Numbered from the stretch's first letter, positions 10,793 through 19,963 are shown. The stretch: 33,654 bases of DNA from an uncultured Chlorobiaceae bacterium (GCA_903840935.1 CAIMHT010000026.1:1-33654); one strand, 5' to 3'. Translations and numbers: made by a program. The notes: a model not told the origin generated them from the letters alone.

Positions 10793-11563
10793 TCAATCCA
10801 GCCCTATAAAACTCCGCAAACGGTAATAGAGCAGCCCCATCACCTCACGCAGCGCCCGCTCCGACTCTGCAAGCGCATCAGCATTTGGCAGATAGCGCAA
10901 AACCGTCAAACCGCTCTTCTCACTCACCTGATAATCCACCGGAAACGACTCAACGGCAAAACCGGCACGCTCAAACAAAAAACGCGCCCGACGAATATGA
11001 AATGCACTGGTAACAAGAATAATCCTCTTCGGCGTTCCCTTTGCGGCACCTAGCACCGCTCTTGCCGCAACGGCTTCATCCGCCGTATTGCCAACCTTGC
11101 CGGTCAAACGAATAGCCGATTTCGGCACCCCAAGCAGCAGCGCCCTTTTAGCCAGCAGCTCACCCTCAGGCACCACATCCGGCTGCCATGGCATCTGGCC
11201 GCGCGTAAAGAGAATCACGGGAGCATGCCCTGCCTTGAACAGATCAATGCCTCCTTCAAACCGATCCACCGCATCACCCCACTCACCCAGCGGCGCACCC
11301 TCAACCGTCACAATCATCCCGCTCAGCACCACAATTGCATCAGCCTTCCCGACACGGCTGACCGGCACCCTTCCGGAACCAACCTCAACCGAGCGCATCA
11401 AAAAATCACTCACCAGAGGCATACTGAAAACCAGAAGCACCAGCATCCCGAGCAACACAAAAAACCTGTTGCGCAACAGCAAACCAGCCAGCAGGCACAA
11501 AAAGGTGACCCCTGAGGGCAAAAGCAGCAGAGGCAATATCTTATTAAAAACAAGCCCGTTCAT
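10793..11563 (-). CDS. YdcF/ElyC/SanA-family (DUF218) membrane protein
   Basis: 256 residues. Two N-terminal membrane helices (LPLLLLPSGVTFLCLLAGLL and FFVLLGMLVLLVFSMPLV) anchor a DUF218 domain with its usual blocks: DAIVVLSG, a GHAPVILFTRG turn, the NTADEAVAAR acidic motif and ILVTSAFHIRRARFLFER. Such proteins affect envelope or polysaccharide-lipid carrier metabolism in E. coli (ElyC, SanA), but the biochemical reaction is not established. Its ATG overlaps the stop of the TviB-like dehydrogenase gene by four bases (ATGA), so the two are probably translationally coupled. Confidence 0.85.
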   Translation of the reverse strand: MNGLVFNKILPLLLLPSGVTFLCLLAGLLLRNRFFVLLGMLVLLVFSMPLVSDFLMRSVEVGSGRVPVSRVGKADAIVVLSGMIVTVEGAPLGEWGDAVDRFEGGIDLFKAGHAPVILFTRGQMPWQPDVVPEGELLAKRALLLGVPKSAIRLTGKVGNTADEAVAARAVLGAAKGTPKRIILVTSAFHIRRARFLFERAGFAVESFPVDYQVSEKSGLTVLRYLPNADALAESERALREVMGLLYYRLRSFIGLD

Positions 11564-12858
11564 AACCTCGCGTCAACCTCTTCCTTCGGCAAAACTCCCT
11601 TCACATCGTAAACCACGGTATGATCGTCGAAACAGAGCGAACTGATAGCAAGATCGCTAAACGCCTGATGTGCGACAGCAAGAATAATCGCCTCATAGCG
11701 GTTACCGTTAAGCTCCGGAAGGCAGGCAAGAGCATACTCACGCATCACCTCCTCGGGTCTGGCCCATGGGTCATGAATATCGACGTCAACGCCATACTGC
11801 TGCAACTCACGGACAATATCGACCGCACGGGTATTGCGGATATCAGGGCAATTCTCCTTGAAGGTAATGCCGAGCATCAGCACCTTTGCCCCCTTGATTT
11901 TGTGATCCGACGCAATCATCAACTTGATCACCTGCGAAGCGATATATCTCCCCATATTGTCGTTCAGCCTCCGGCCCGCAAGAATAATTTGAGGATAATA
12001 GCCATACTCCTGTGCCTTCTGGGCAAGATAATAGGGGTCAACCCCAATACAGTGTCCGCCAACCAGGCCCGGCTTGAAAGCCAGAAAGTTCCACTTGGTG
12101 CCCGCTGCCGCCAGCACCTCATGCGTATCAATGCCCATACGGTTAAAAATCATCGCCAGCTCATTGACAAAGGCAATATTAATGTCGCGTTGCGAATTTT
12201 CAATCACCTTGGCCGCCTCCGCAACCCTGATGGAGGAAGCGAGATGTGTACCAGCAGTAATGATCGAGCGATAGAGCGCATCAACCTTGGCCGCCGCTGC
12301 AGGAGTAGAGCCCGAAGTGACCTTTTTTATTTTTGTTACCGTATGCTCCTTATCGCCGGGATTGATCCGCTCCGGAGAGTACCCTGCAAAAAAGTCACGA
12401 TTAAACGTGAGCCCGGAGACCCTCTCGAGCACCGGTACACAATCCTCCTCGGTAGCACCGGGATAGACGGTCGATTCGTAGATAACCAGGTCACCCGGCT
12501 TCAGCACCCGTCCGATGGTTTCGCTCGCCTTGATGAGCGGCGTCAAAACCGGACGATTATTCTTGTCGGTTGGAGTCGGAACCGTTACGATATAACAGTT
12601 TGCCGCACCCAAGTCACTGCTCTCTGCGGTAACAAAAAGCCCACCGCTCTCCTCCCCCGCAATGTGGTTACCCTTGCAGAGCACCATCTGCAACTCCTCA
12701 GGGCTCACCTCAAGCGTCGAATCGTGACCCTCCCGCAACTCACCAACACGATCCCGCTTGACATCAAAACCCACCACCGGATACTTTTTCGCAAACTCTA
12801 CAGCAAGCGGCAGGCCGACATAACCAAGGCCGATAACAGCAATTCTTATTGAGGTCAT
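11560..12858 (-). CDS. UDP-sugar 6-dehydrogenase, TviB/WbpA type
   Basis: 432 residues starting at ATG 12858, just before the Rossmann motif IRIAVIGLGYVGLPLAVEF; the frame is open further upstream, but that part is non-conserved and overlaps gmd. The NAD-binding, central and C-terminal UDP-binding domains are all present. The catalytic cysteine is in VGGHCIGVDPYYL (Cys about 270), and AGTKWNFLAFKPG and AGRRLNDNMGRYIA closely resemble TviB, which oxidises UDP-GlcNAc to the uronic acid during Vi-antigen synthesis. The exact substrate (UDP-GlcNAc, UDP-GalNAc or UDP-Glc) cannot be settled by eye. It lies 37 bases after gmd and overlaps the next gene by four bases. It supplies an acidic sugar for the surface polysaccharide. 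Confidence 0.9.
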   Translation of the reverse strand: MTSIRIAVIGLGYVGLPLAVEFAKKYPVVGFDVKRDRVGELREGHDSTLEVSPEELQMVLCKGNHIAGEESGGLFVTAESSDLGAANCYIVTVPTPTDKNNRPVLTPLIKASETIGRVLKPGDLVIYESTVYPGATEEDCVPVLERVSGLTFNRDFFAGYSPERINPGDKEHTVTKIKKVTSGSTPAAAAKVDALYRSIITAGTHLASSIRVAEAAKVIENSQRDINIAFVNELAMIFNRMGIDTHEVLAAAGTKWNFLAFKPGLVGGHCIGVDPYYLAQKAQEYGYYPQIILAGRRLNDNMGRYIASQVIKLMIASDHKIKGAKVLMLGITFKENCPDIRNTRAVDIVRELQQYGVDVDIHDPWARPEEVMREYALACLPELNGNRYEAIILAVAHQAFSDLAISSLCFDDHTVVYDVKGVLPKEEVDARL

Positions 12859-12895
12859 AAATAGTTGACAAGTTTTTTTCTCTAAAAATAAAATT

Positions 12896-14083
12896 TCAGC
12901 TCTCTTTACTGACCGCCACACGGTAACCATTGGCCTTGAGCAGCGCATGACGCCGGGCAAGATCGAGATCGTGCGCCACCATCTCCTCAACCATCTCGTC
13001 CAGCGTAATCTCCGGTACCCAGCCAAGTTCCGCTTTAGCCTTTGCCGGGTCACCAAGCAGCGTCTCCACCTCAGCAGGACGAAAATAGCGCGCATCAATC
13101 CGGACAATCACCTCTCCAATACTGAGCAAAGGATGCGGGATAGTGAGTGCCTCAATAATACCCTCCTCCTCCCTTCCCTCTCCCTGCCATCGGATAATAA
13201 TACCAAGCTGCGCCGCCGCCTTTTCAATAAACTGGCGGACGCTGTACTGCACTCCAGTGGCAATCACATAATCCTTCGGTTCCTCCTGCTGCAACATCAT
13301 CCACTGCATGCGCACATAATCCTTTGCATGACCCCAGTCGCGCAAAGCGTTCATATTGCCGATATAGAGGCACTCTTCGAGCCCCTGCGAAATGTTGGCA
13401 AGACTCCGCGTAATCTTGCGCGTCACAAAGGTCTCACCCCGACGTGGTGACTCATGGTTAAAAAGGATGCCGTTACAGGCGTACATACCATAGGCTTCAC
13501 GATAGTTTACCGTCATCCAGTAGGCATAGAGTTTCGCTACGGCGTAAGGGCTGCGGGGATAAAACGGGGTGCTCTCCCGCTGCGGAATCTCCTGCACCAG
13601 GCCGTAAAGCTCCGAAGTAGAGGCCTGGTAAAAGCGCGTTTTGCGCTCAAGCCCCAGAAAACGTATCGCCTCAAGCAGACGCAGGGTACCCATGGCATCA
13701 ACATCCGCCGTATATTCCGGCGACTCAAAGCTCACCGCAACATGGCTCTGCGCCCCAAGGTTATAGACCTCATCCGGCTGCACCTCTTCAAGAATGCGGG
13801 TCAGGTTGCTGCTGTCGGTCAAATCACCATAATGCAGATAGAGCTCCGGATGATACTTGCCGGGGAGCGACTCTTTTTCGATATCGTGACGATCGCGATA
13901 GAGATGATCAATTCGCTGGGTATTGAGAGAGCTGGCCCGACGCTTGATGCCATGCACCTCATACCCCTTTTCAAGCAACAGTTCCGCAAGATAAGAACCA
14001 TCCTGGCCGGTTATGCCGGTTATAAGGGCAACTTTTTTGGGGATTGAAGCGCCATGATGCGTTACAGGCGAAATATTTGGCAT
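12896..14083 (-). CDS. gmd: GDP-mannose 4,6-dehydratase
   Basis: 395 residues of the extended SDR family. The NADP-binding motif is [18 protein letters not shown], followed by the GMD signature [17 protein letters not shown]. The catalytic region has STSELYG and the YAVAK dyad (Tyr, Lys), then [20 protein letters not shown]. It converts GDP-D-mannose into GDP-4-keto-6-deoxymannose, the substrate of the next enzyme. The ATG directly abuts the fcl stop (TAAATG), showing one transcript and probable coupling. A C-terminal scrap of a second gmd copy is found at 23933-23974. Confidence 0.96.
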   Translation of the reverse strand: MPNISPVTHHGASIPKKVALITGITGQDGSYLAELLLEKGYEVHGIKRRASSLNTQRIDHLYRDRHDIEKESLPGKYHPELYLHYGDLTDSSNLTRILEEVQPDEVYNLGAQSHVAVSFESPEYTADVDAMGTLRLLEAIRFLGLERKTRFYQASTSELYGLVQEIPQRESTPFYPRSPYAVAKLYAYWMTVNYREAYGMYACNGILFNHESPRRGETFVTRKITRSLANISQGLEECLYIGNMNALRDWGHAKDYVRMQWMMLQQEEPKDYVIATGVQYSVRQFIEKAAAQLGIIIRWQGEGREEEGIIEALTIPHPLLSIGEVIVRIDARYFRPAEVETLLGDPAKAKAELGWVPEITLDEMVEEMVAHDLDLARRHALLKANGYRVAVSKES

Positions 14084-15091
14084 TTACGAATATATTTGGT
14101 GTGCGTTCAAAAAATCATGATAGGCCAGCCTTAACCCCTCTTCAAGCCCCACATTCGGCATCCATCCAAGGTCCCGCAGTCGGCGACTCTCCATCAGTTT
14201 TCGGGGTGAACCATCCGGTTTTGCCGGATCAAACGCTATACTGCCCTTGTAGCCGACAACGGTCGCGATAGTTTCAGCAAGCTCCTTTATGGTCACCTCC
14301 CTGCCGCTCCCGACATTGATGTGGCTCTGCATCGGAGTGGTATGGGCGGCAAAAACCGCCTTGTCGAGGTTCATCACATACACGCTTGCCGCCGCCATAT
14401 CGTCCACATAGAGGAACTCCCGCAGCGGTGTCCCGGTACCCCAGATCATGACAGAGTGGCGTATGCCGGATGCCGGGTTATTTTCCATATCGAGCTTCGC
14501 CAAGTGGAAACGGCGGATCATGGCCGGAATAACATGGCTGTTTTCAGGGTGATAGTTGTCGCCGGGGCCATAAAGGTTGGTCGGCATGACGCTACGGTAA
14601 TCGGTACCATGGCTCTCACCATACTGCCGGTTATAACTTTCGCACAGCTTGATACCGGCAATCTTGGCAATGGCATAAGGCTCATTGGTAGGCTCAAGCG
14701 GTCCCGTCAAAAGGGCATTCTCGCTCATCGGCTGCGGCGCCAATCGGGGATAAATACAGCTCGAACCAAGAAAAAGCAGCTTTTGAACCCCAACCCGCCA
14801 GCTCTCGTGAATAACATTGGCCTCCATCATCAGATTCTGGTAGATAAACTCCGCCGGATAAAAGTTGTTGGCATGAATACCGCCAACTTTTGCAGCCGCC
14901 AGATAAACCAGATCCGGCTTTTCATGCTCAAAAAATGCCCTGACCGCCGCCTGACAGGTAAGATCAAGCTCAGCATGGGTTCTGAGCAGCAAACTCTCAG
15001 CCTGTAATCCCCCGGCAAGAAGGTGACGCACAATGGCCGAACCAACCATCCCCCGGTGACCGGCTATATATACTTTAGGCACAAAAATCAC
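14084..15091 (-). CDS. fcl: GDP-L-fucose synthase
   Basis: 335 residues of the SDR family. The nucleotide motif is [15 protein letters not shown] near the N-terminus, followed by [18 protein letters not shown] and the catalytic YAIAK motif in [11 protein letters not shown]. It epimerises and reduces GDP-4-keto-6-deoxymannose to GDP-L-fucose. The start is uncertain: GTG 15091 and GTG 15082 both fit, the latter giving the common N-terminus [11 protein letters not shown], while the nearest ATG (15095) is out of frame. It is the last intact polysaccharide gene before the accessory island. A deleted second copy is at 22372-22455. Confidence 0.95.
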   Translation of the reverse strand: MIFVPKVYIAGHRGMVGSAIVRHLLAGGLQAESLLLRTHAELDLTCQAAVRAFFEHEKPDLVYLAAAKVGGIHANNFYPAEFIYQNLMMEANVIHESWRVGVQKLLFLGSSCIYPRLAPQPMSENALLTGPLEPTNEPYAIAKIAGIKLCESYNRQYGESHGTDYRSVMPTNLYGPGDNYHPENSHVIPAMIRRFHLAKLDMENNPASGIRHSVMIWGTGTPLREFLYVDDMAAASVYVMNLDKAVFAAHTTPMQSHINVGSGREVTIKELAETIATVVGYKGSIAFDPAKPDGSPRKLMESRRLRDLGWMPNVGLEEGLRLAYHDFLNAHQIYS

Positions 15092-15215
15092 TCATTAAAA
15101 GGGGGGTTAACGAAGTTTACAGCACAATACCCATTGCTCTTTGCATAGAGCCAATATAGCCGTAAATAATTTTTTCACCCAATGCACCCCCTCTTCTCTT
15201 CAAAATAATCAAACC

Positions 15216-15257
15216 GGTAACAGGGGGCTCATCTCCAATCCGAACGAACCTCCCTCT
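15216..15257 (+). repeat. Second dispersed repeat, copy 1
   Basis: About 42 bases containing GGGGGCTCATCTCCAATCCG and then AACGAACCTCCCTCT. The other copy is at 16385-16425 in the same orientation, with three or four differences. It is unrelated to the main repeat. Confidence 0.7.
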
Positions 15258-15332
15258 GATAAGTTACACCATCAATTTTTATTAAACGGTTACCGCTCCA
15301 GCATATAACACCTGGAATTTCACCCTTTCATC

Positions 15333-15393
15333 CACCAACCGGAACGGTTTAACCAAGGCAGTAAGTACACGTAATCACCAACGTCCCCCCTTT
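15333..15393 (+). repeat. Dispersed repeat, copy B (middle and right part)
   Basis: Contains the middle block CAACCGGAACGG and the right core AGTAAGTACACGTAATCACC followed by AACGTCCCCC. It matches copy E over about 55 bases with few changes. Same orientation as all other copies. Confidence 0.78.
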
Positions 15394-15427
15394 TTGTTTT
15401 GAGCATAAACCGGAGTTAGTTAATTTA

Positions 15428-15724
15428 TCAATAGAGAATTCCCCAAAGGACATAGGCAAGGTAGAGAAATCCCACTATGCCCGTGATTTTAAGGGCAATC
15501 TTCCATTTTTTCGGACAAATAACAAGAGATGCTATGATGTAGGTGACGACAAAACCGATTACCCCAAAGATTATAGCACCACCGATACCAGCCTCATTCA
15601 AACCGACTATAACTCCAATAAGAAAACCAATGGCGCCAACAATAAGCCAAATCGTTTGTAAGGTGCGCTCTCTTTTTCGTCTTTTTAATAATACCCCTTT
15701 CATTTCTTTATTCTTATTGTTCAC
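15428..15724 (-). CDS. Small hypothetical membrane protein
   Basis: 98 residues. A basic N-terminus (KKRE/RRKR-like, residues 1-20) precedes three predicted membrane segments: TIWLIVGAIGFLIGVIVGL, GGAIIFGVIGFVVTYIIASL and ITGIVGFLYLAYVLWGILY. No family was recognised. It stands alone between repeat copies B and C. The composition and clear positive-inside topology make it likely to be a real gene, with no functional clue. Confidence 0.65.
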   Translation of the reverse strand: MNNKNKEMKGVLLKRRKRERTLQTIWLIVGAIGFLIGVIVGLNEAGIGGAIIFGVIGFVVTYIIASLVICPKKWKIALKITGIVGFLYLAYVLWGILY

Positions 15725-16103
15725 AAACCGACCGTTTGCTAAACGGGGTGACCAATATTGTTAAGACTGATCAACCGAATTCGAAAAAAGCAGACCGTTT
15801 TTTCTGTATTTGACAACCTTCAAATCACTCCAATAAGTCTGCTAAATATTTTATAAACCTTATCCGCCCTTGTTGAAAGCATAGGCATAATGACGGCTAT
15901 ACAAACCTGTTTTCCTCAGTATAATAAGGCACAAGTCAAAATTACGCATTAATGCAAAAAAAATTCAGTTTTCCAAAAACATTTATGCTGGATACTTTTC
16001 ATAATATAACATCTCTGACTGAAAACAACCTCAACAACCATCAACCCAACCGCCAAGCCGCAGGCCAAATCGAGCAACCGGAACGGCGCAACCAAGTCAG
16101 TAA
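15725..16103. other. AT-rich noncoding stretch
   Basis: No gene or recognisable remnant is seen between the small membrane protein start and 16000. From 16001 it is repeat copy C. The stretch may contain the promoter of the small membrane protein, but no convincing pair of promoter boxes was identified. Confidence 0.5.
16001..16103 (+). repeat. Dispersed repeat, copy C (right end missing)
   Basis: Starts with AATATAACATCTCTGACTGA as in copy D and continues through the block ACCGCCAAGCCGCAGGCCAA and the CGGAACGG block. It breaks off after CAGTAAAT, before the usual GTCACCAACGTCCCCC core. The break joins directly to the 3' part of a hicB remnant. Confidence 0.8.
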
Positions 16104-16294
16104 ATCGTCTGAAAAGATTCATCGGGAACAGGCAATCCATCCCCCTACAAAGCCAAAATGTATCCCTGAATCGCTTCCCGAATATTAACAATTGCCTCTT
16201 CTCTCGAACTCCCCTGGAAGACACAACCCGGGAGGCTTGGGCACTCTGCAATCCAGTACCCATCTTCACCCGGAAAAATTACAGCTTCTCTCAT
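16104..16294 (-). pseudogene. hicB antitoxin copy 1, stopped and 3' truncated
   Basis: Encodes MREAVIFPGEDGYWIAECPS followed by the rest of a HicB-like partial RNase H fold nearly identical to the copies at 21775-21981 and 31127-31333. After GYILAL a TAG at 16145-16147 replaces the Glu codon (GAG) of the third copy. The following codons still read GDGLPVPDESFQT-like sequence until the join with repeat copy C near 16104, where the last codons and any hicA are lost. The expressed product would be 49 residues from ATG 16294 (or 60 from ATG 16327) and probably non-functional as a DNA-binding or toxin-binding antitoxin. Confidence 0.82.
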
Positions 16295-16384
16295 ACTTAT
16301 TGACTTTTTAATCCTTGATTTTTCCATCGTTGAAATATAGACGCAAAACAAAACCACAGTCAAGAATGGCATTGGTGTCAAACA

Positions 16385-16425
16385 GGTAATGGGGGCTCAT
16401 CTCCACTCCGAACGAACCTCCCTCT
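16385..16425 (+). repeat. Second dispersed repeat, copy 2
   Basis: Reads GGGGGCTCATCTCCACTCCG and then AACGAACCTCCCTCT, matching 15216-15257. The stretch from here to 16532 holds no gene. Confidence 0.7.
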
Positions 16426-16532
16426 AACATCGATTTTTTTCGTTAAGGCTTGGTAAAACCGGGTATCATCAAAAAAAACATCTTTCAGGGAAAATGCCCA
16501 CTCTTGCAAAGCACAAAAACAATGTTCCGGAC

Positions 16533-16931
16533 TCAGTAGCCTGAATCCACATCCTTCACTCTTGCATGGGGAATGTTGGGACTACTGGGATCTACCGTGA
16601 TTTCACGACGGCCCGGTGACATCACCAGATCCATATCTTCCATAGGTACTGCGCCTAACAACACTTCATCACCCAATACCAAAGCGCCAACATAACAAAA
16701 TCGATCCCGAAATTCTACTTTGATCGGCCCTGCATAAGGCACACTCATTGACCGACCATCTGCAACGGTAACTTCCCGTTTTGACTCCATTTCAAGCTCA
16801 AGCTGAATAGCAATATGTTCCGGTATACAAAGCATCAAGGCACCGGTATCAGCCAATGCCCGTGCAATGACAGGTTTCAAAATCTGATTGCGAGGGTTAC
16901 TGAGTTTAATTTCAGCAAAAATATGTCCCAT
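16533..16931 (-). CDS. Retropepsin-like (clan AA) aspartic protease domain protein
   Basis: 132 residues from ATG 16931, which has an AAGGA ribosome binding site 9 bases upstream; the longer frame to 17006 lacks support. The catalytic motif is in ALADTGALMLCIP (Asp-Thr-Gly), followed by VPYAGPIKVEF and LVLGDEVLLGAVPMEDMDL, the flap and second hydrophobic-glycine parts of single-domain bacterial retropepsin-like proteins (clan AA, AF_0612-like). These would dimerise like retroviral protease; substrates are unknown. A damaged paralog is at 19562-19962. Just upstream, a reading frame ending one base before the ATG (tail FIEHYRKRKV, stop at 16933) looks like the end of a lost partner gene; the paralog has a similar tail in the same place. 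Confidence 0.82.
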   Translation of the reverse strand: MGHIFAEIKLSNPRNQILKPVIARALADTGALMLCIPEHIAIQLELEMESKREVTVADGRSMSVPYAGPIKVEFRDRFCYVGALVLGDEVLLGAVPMEDMDLVMSPGRREITVDPSSPNIPHARVKDVDSGY

Positions 16932-17151
16932 GTCACACTTTCCTTTTTCTATAATGCTCAATAAACCCTTTTGCCACAAATTCTTGTAGCTTTGCGCTTG
17001 CTGCAATGCTTTTTTGAAGTTCAGTAAAGTTCAATAGACAATTGTTTCTGACAGAGCTGGATTACCGTCAATAATCCATTTCACCCTTTCAATTATCATA
17101 AACCCTTCTCCCTGAAAAACCGACTTTTGTATGACGAAAGCTCTTGGTCTT

Positions 17152-17280
17152 TAATGTAACATCTCTGACTGAAAACTACCTCAACATCCGTCAACCCAAC
17201 CGCCAAGCCGCATGCCAAATCCAGCAACAGGAACGGCACAACCAAGACAGGAAGTGCACTTAGTCACCAACGTCCCCCTT
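17152..17280 (+). repeat. Dispersed repeat, full-length copy D
   Basis: About 129 bases from AATGTAACATCTCTGACTGA to AACGTCCCCCTT. It has the left block, the CCGCCAAGCCGCATGCCAAA block, the GGAACGGCACAACCAAG block and the right core. Its right end lies 15 bases from the stop of the AAA-ATPase/nuclease gene. Confidence 0.88.
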
Positions 17281-17295
17281 ATTTGGTACAGGGAG

Positions 17296-18813
17296 TCACA
17301 CCCTCTCCCACTCAAACTTGCTGACGTTTCTGGACTTCGGGTCAAAGACGATGCCAATCAGATATCGTTCTCCTTCATATTTATCATAGTATTTCATCTT
17401 TTTGATCTGCTCAAGCGGTTCCCCGTCAGTCACCTTGAATTCAAAGAGAAATGTTTTCCCCCCAGCCTTCAGCGTCAGGTCAATTCTGCCCTTGTTGCTC
17501 ACATCCTCGGCGATGATCTCTAACCCGATACTGGCAAAACAGGCATAGAGCACGCTGGCATAAAAGCCCTCGTAACGCTCAATGTCATTGTTGGTAAAAT
17601 TATTGTAAGCGATGCTTGCAAAAAGGCGCTTGATAACAGGTTCCAATCTTTCAACATCACCAGTATTCATGATAGCCAGCAGCTCACGGCGGATGGGCTC
17701 ATTTTCCGAAACGCTGGTCACCGATTGCAGGATATAATCGTTAAAACTGGTCTGCACCTCCCTGTTAGGAAATCCCAACTCATAACCAAATCCCACATCC
17801 AACGGAAGCAAGCGCTTGATAGTCAAGTAGCCTGTCTGAAACAAAATGGTCTCCAGATTAAGATTTTCAAGGTCAAAGCTGTTAACCAGAGACTTATTAA
17901 CCTGTAATCCATTAAATTTTGGAATAAAATAGTTGTTCTTTTTGATGAGTTCAACCAGAAATCTTGGCGTTCCTGTCTCGAACCAAAAGTTTTGAAACGT
18001 ACGCTGGTTCCTGATAAAGAGCAGGATATCGAAAGGGTTATACACACTATCACCCAAAAAATTATACCCATTGTACCACCGCTTGACCCGTTCCATATCC
18101 ACCCCTTCGAGATAAGAGGCAAAAGAGGTGTCCAAATCAAGCTGGGTATAACCACAGACATTGCCAAAGTCAGGATTCAGGCTGATATCCTCAAGATTGT
18201 TCAGGCCGCTGAAGAGCGACACTTTGGAGAATTTGCTTACTCCAGTAAGAAAAACAAAACGCAGGTACTCGTCATTCTCCTTGATTTTTGTGTAAAAGTC
18301 GCGCATCCCATCACGAATGAGGAGAGCCTCTGGAATATTCTCAATGTTGTCCAGAATCGGCTTGTCATACTCATCAATCAGGATGACCACCTTCTGATGA
18401 TATTTCTCATAAGCTTTCTCGATTAACTCTGCGAAAAAGTATTGTGCCTTTGATTTGTCTTCACACGTAAGCCCAAGTCGCTTCTCATTGGATTTAAGTA
18501 TGTGCAACAAATCCACCTCAAGATCGGCCTTTGAGTGAACCCCGCCACTGAAACTTATCTTGATGACCGGATATGTTACCTCCCAGTTCCATTGCTCCTC
18601 AATCAGCAGCCCCCGGAACAGCTCCCGATTTCCTTCAAAAATATTTTTCAGCGTGTCGAGGAACAGGCTTTTCCCGAATCGCCTGGGCCGCGACAGAAAG
18701 ACATATTGAAAGCTGTCAATCAAGCTGCAGGCAATCTCCGTCTTGTCGATGTAGAGATAATCACCCTCAATTATTTTACTGAACGTCTGTATGCCTACTG
18801 GCAGCTTTTTCAT
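17296..18813 (-). CDS. AAA-ATPase with C-terminal PD-(D/E)XK nuclease (DUF1703 type)
   Basis: 505 residues from ATG 18813, before MKKLPVGIQTFSKI, the usual start of this family. The AAA-ATPase-like domain has a phosphate-binding loop LSRPRRFGKSLFLDTL (about 40-55) and the Walker B-like VVILIDEYDKPIL. The C-terminal PDDEXK_9-type nuclease fold shows GRIDLTL (Asp 445) and FLFEFKV (Glu 458, Lys 460). Such proteins are common in Chlorobi, Bacteroidetes and Clostridia, and are suspected of roles in DNA transactions or mobile-element conflict, but no function is established. It is bracketed by repeat copies D and E. Scraps of its 3' end occur at about 20057-20103 and 25719-25781. Confidence 0.9.
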   Translation of the reverse strand: MKKLPVGIQTFSKIIEGDYLYIDKTEIACSLIDSFQYVFLSRPRRFGKSLFLDTLKNIFEGNRELFRGLLIEEQWNWEVTYPVIKISFSGGVHSKADLEVDLLHILKSNEKRLGLTCEDKSKAQYFFAELIEKAYEKYHQKVVILIDEYDKPILDNIENIPEALLIRDGMRDFYTKIKENDEYLRFVFLTGVSKFSKVSLFSGLNNLEDISLNPDFGNVCGYTQLDLDTSFASYLEGVDMERVKRWYNGYNFLGDSVYNPFDILLFIRNQRTFQNFWFETGTPRFLVELIKKNNYFIPKFNGLQVNKSLVNSFDLENLNLETILFQTGYLTIKRLLPLDVGFGYELGFPNREVQTSFNDYILQSVTSVSENEPIRRELLAIMNTGDVERLEPVIKRLFASIAYNNFTNNDIERYEGFYASVLYACFASIGLEIIAEDVSNKGRIDLTLKAGGKTFLFEFKVTDGEPLEQIKKMKYYDKYEGERYLIGIVFDPKSRNVSKFEWERV

Positions 18814-18908
18814 CGTTAACCTCACGTTAAAACATGAACCCATCACCGGCATCGGTACTCCACCCCAACGACACACTTTTTTACTACGCAATGAAATATA
18901 AAACTTTT

Positions 18909-19024
18909 TGTCAGAAAAACAGCCTCAACATCCGGCAACCAAACCGCCAAGCCGCAAGCCAAATCCAGCAACCGGAACGGCTCAACCAGGGTAGTAAGTA
19001 CACGTAGTCACCAACGTCCCCCTT
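18909..19024 (+). repeat. Dispersed repeat, copy E
   Basis: Runs from TTGTCAGAAAAACAGCCTCA to CCAACGTCCCCCTT. The first bases differ from copy D, but from CCTCAACATCCG onward it is the same sequence with scattered changes. It lies between the start of the AAA-ATPase gene and the DegT remnant. Confidence 0.85.
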
Positions 19025-19041
19025 ACTGGATAAAGCAACGG

Positions 19042-19485
19042 TCAGGGGGTGGCTTCTTGCATGACCTGGTGGAGGGCTTCGCAGGTTTGGTTGATGTGCT
19101 GTGGTTCGAGGGTGGGGTGGACGAGAAACATCAGGGCGGTTTCGCCGAGTTTTCGGGCTATTGGCAGGCGTTCGGCGGGTCGCCAGCCGGTGTTATCGAA
19201 GGCTTTTTCGAGGTAGATCTCCGGGCAGACGCCGCTGTAGCAGGGCACTCCCCTGCTGTTGATGGCATCCATAATGCGGTCGCGATTCCAACCCTCTTTC
19301 AGCGCAGTTTGTTCAACAAAAACGTAACACTTATAGGCCGCATGTTCCGCCCATGATGGCAGAAGCGGAACCCGTAATCCCGGGATTGAACGCGCAGCAT
19401 CCCATATTGCGGCAGCATTCGCTTGGCGCCTGGCTGTCCACTCCGCCATCCTCCGCAACTGTATCCGCCCGATCACCAAGCATTT
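19042..19485 (-). pseudogene. C-terminal remnant of a DegT/DnrJ/EryC1-family aminotransferase
   Basis: About 145 residues matching only the C-terminal domain of PLP-dependent sugar aminotransferases: QLRRMAEWTARRQANA, then YKCYVFVEQTAL, INSRGVPCYSGVCPEIY and MFLVHPTLEPQHI. The N-terminal two thirds, with the PLP lysine, are missing; an in-frame TAA precedes the remaining part and no standard ATG start exists. DegT proteins aminate keto-sugars for surface polysaccharides, so this is probably a scrap of a former polysaccharide gene set. Its end lies close to repeat copy E. Confidence 0.85.
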
Positions 19486-19561
19486 TTAAAACGCGCTCAT
19501 TTAAATTTCATACTCTTCATAATCATCAAAACAACGCTTGCCGAGAAACGATGTTCCGGAC

Positions 19562-19962
19562 TCAGAAACCTTGATCCATATACTTCACTCTTGCATGGGG
19601 AATGTTGGGACTACAGGGATCTACCGTGATTTCACGACGGCCCGGCGACAGCACCAGATCCATATCCTCCATAGGTAATGCGCCCAACAATACTTCATCA
19701 CCCAATACCAATGCACCAACATAACAAAATCGATCCCGAAATTCTACTTTGACAGGCCCCGCGTAAGGTACACTCATTGACCGACCATCTGCAACAGTAA
19801 CTTCACGCCTTGACTCCATATTTCAAGCTCAAGCGGAATAGCAATGTGTCCCGGTATACAAAGCATCAAGGCACCGGTATCAGCCAATGCTCTTACAATA
19901 ACAGGTTGCAAAATCTGATTGCGAGGGTTACTGAGTTTAATTTCAGCAAAAATATGTCCCAT
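19562..19962 (-). pseudogene. Second retropepsin-like protease gene, frameshifted
   Basis: Close paralog of 16533-16931. The first frame gives MGHIFAEIKLSNPRNQ through ADTGALMLCIPGHIAI, and the second frame gives SRREVTVADGRSMSVPYAGP to the end. The region is 401 bases against 399 in the intact copy. The difference is an extra AT near 19819-19822 (CCATATTT against CCATTT). The catalytic Asp-Thr-Gly part is therefore cut off from the flap and the second half. Similarity also continues a short way past the stop (ATGTTCCGGACTCAG), so flanking DNA was duplicated with the gene. Confidence 0.88.
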
Positions 19963-19963
19963 G

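Larger units (their letters stand above)
15096..15427. other. Noncoding stretch at the left edge of the accessory island
   Basis: No gene is seen in these roughly 330 bases. The stretch holds one copy of the second dispersed repeat (15216-15257) and copy B of the main repeat (15333-15393). It also marks the left junction between the polysaccharide genes and the accessory region. No convincing promoter for fcl was recognised. Confidence 0.6.

Noticed and set aside
11560..13107. Extended N-terminus of the TviB-like dehydrogenase to 13107
   Set aside because: The extra 83 residues are Arg/Trp-rich, overlap the end of gmd on the same strand and come before the conserved family start at 12858.
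17007..17150. Longer start for the protease gene (to 17006) or an independent small gene upstream
   Set aside because: The extension is not conserved in the paralog and the ribosome binding site fits ATG 16931. The other frame has only a 30-residue tail without a start.
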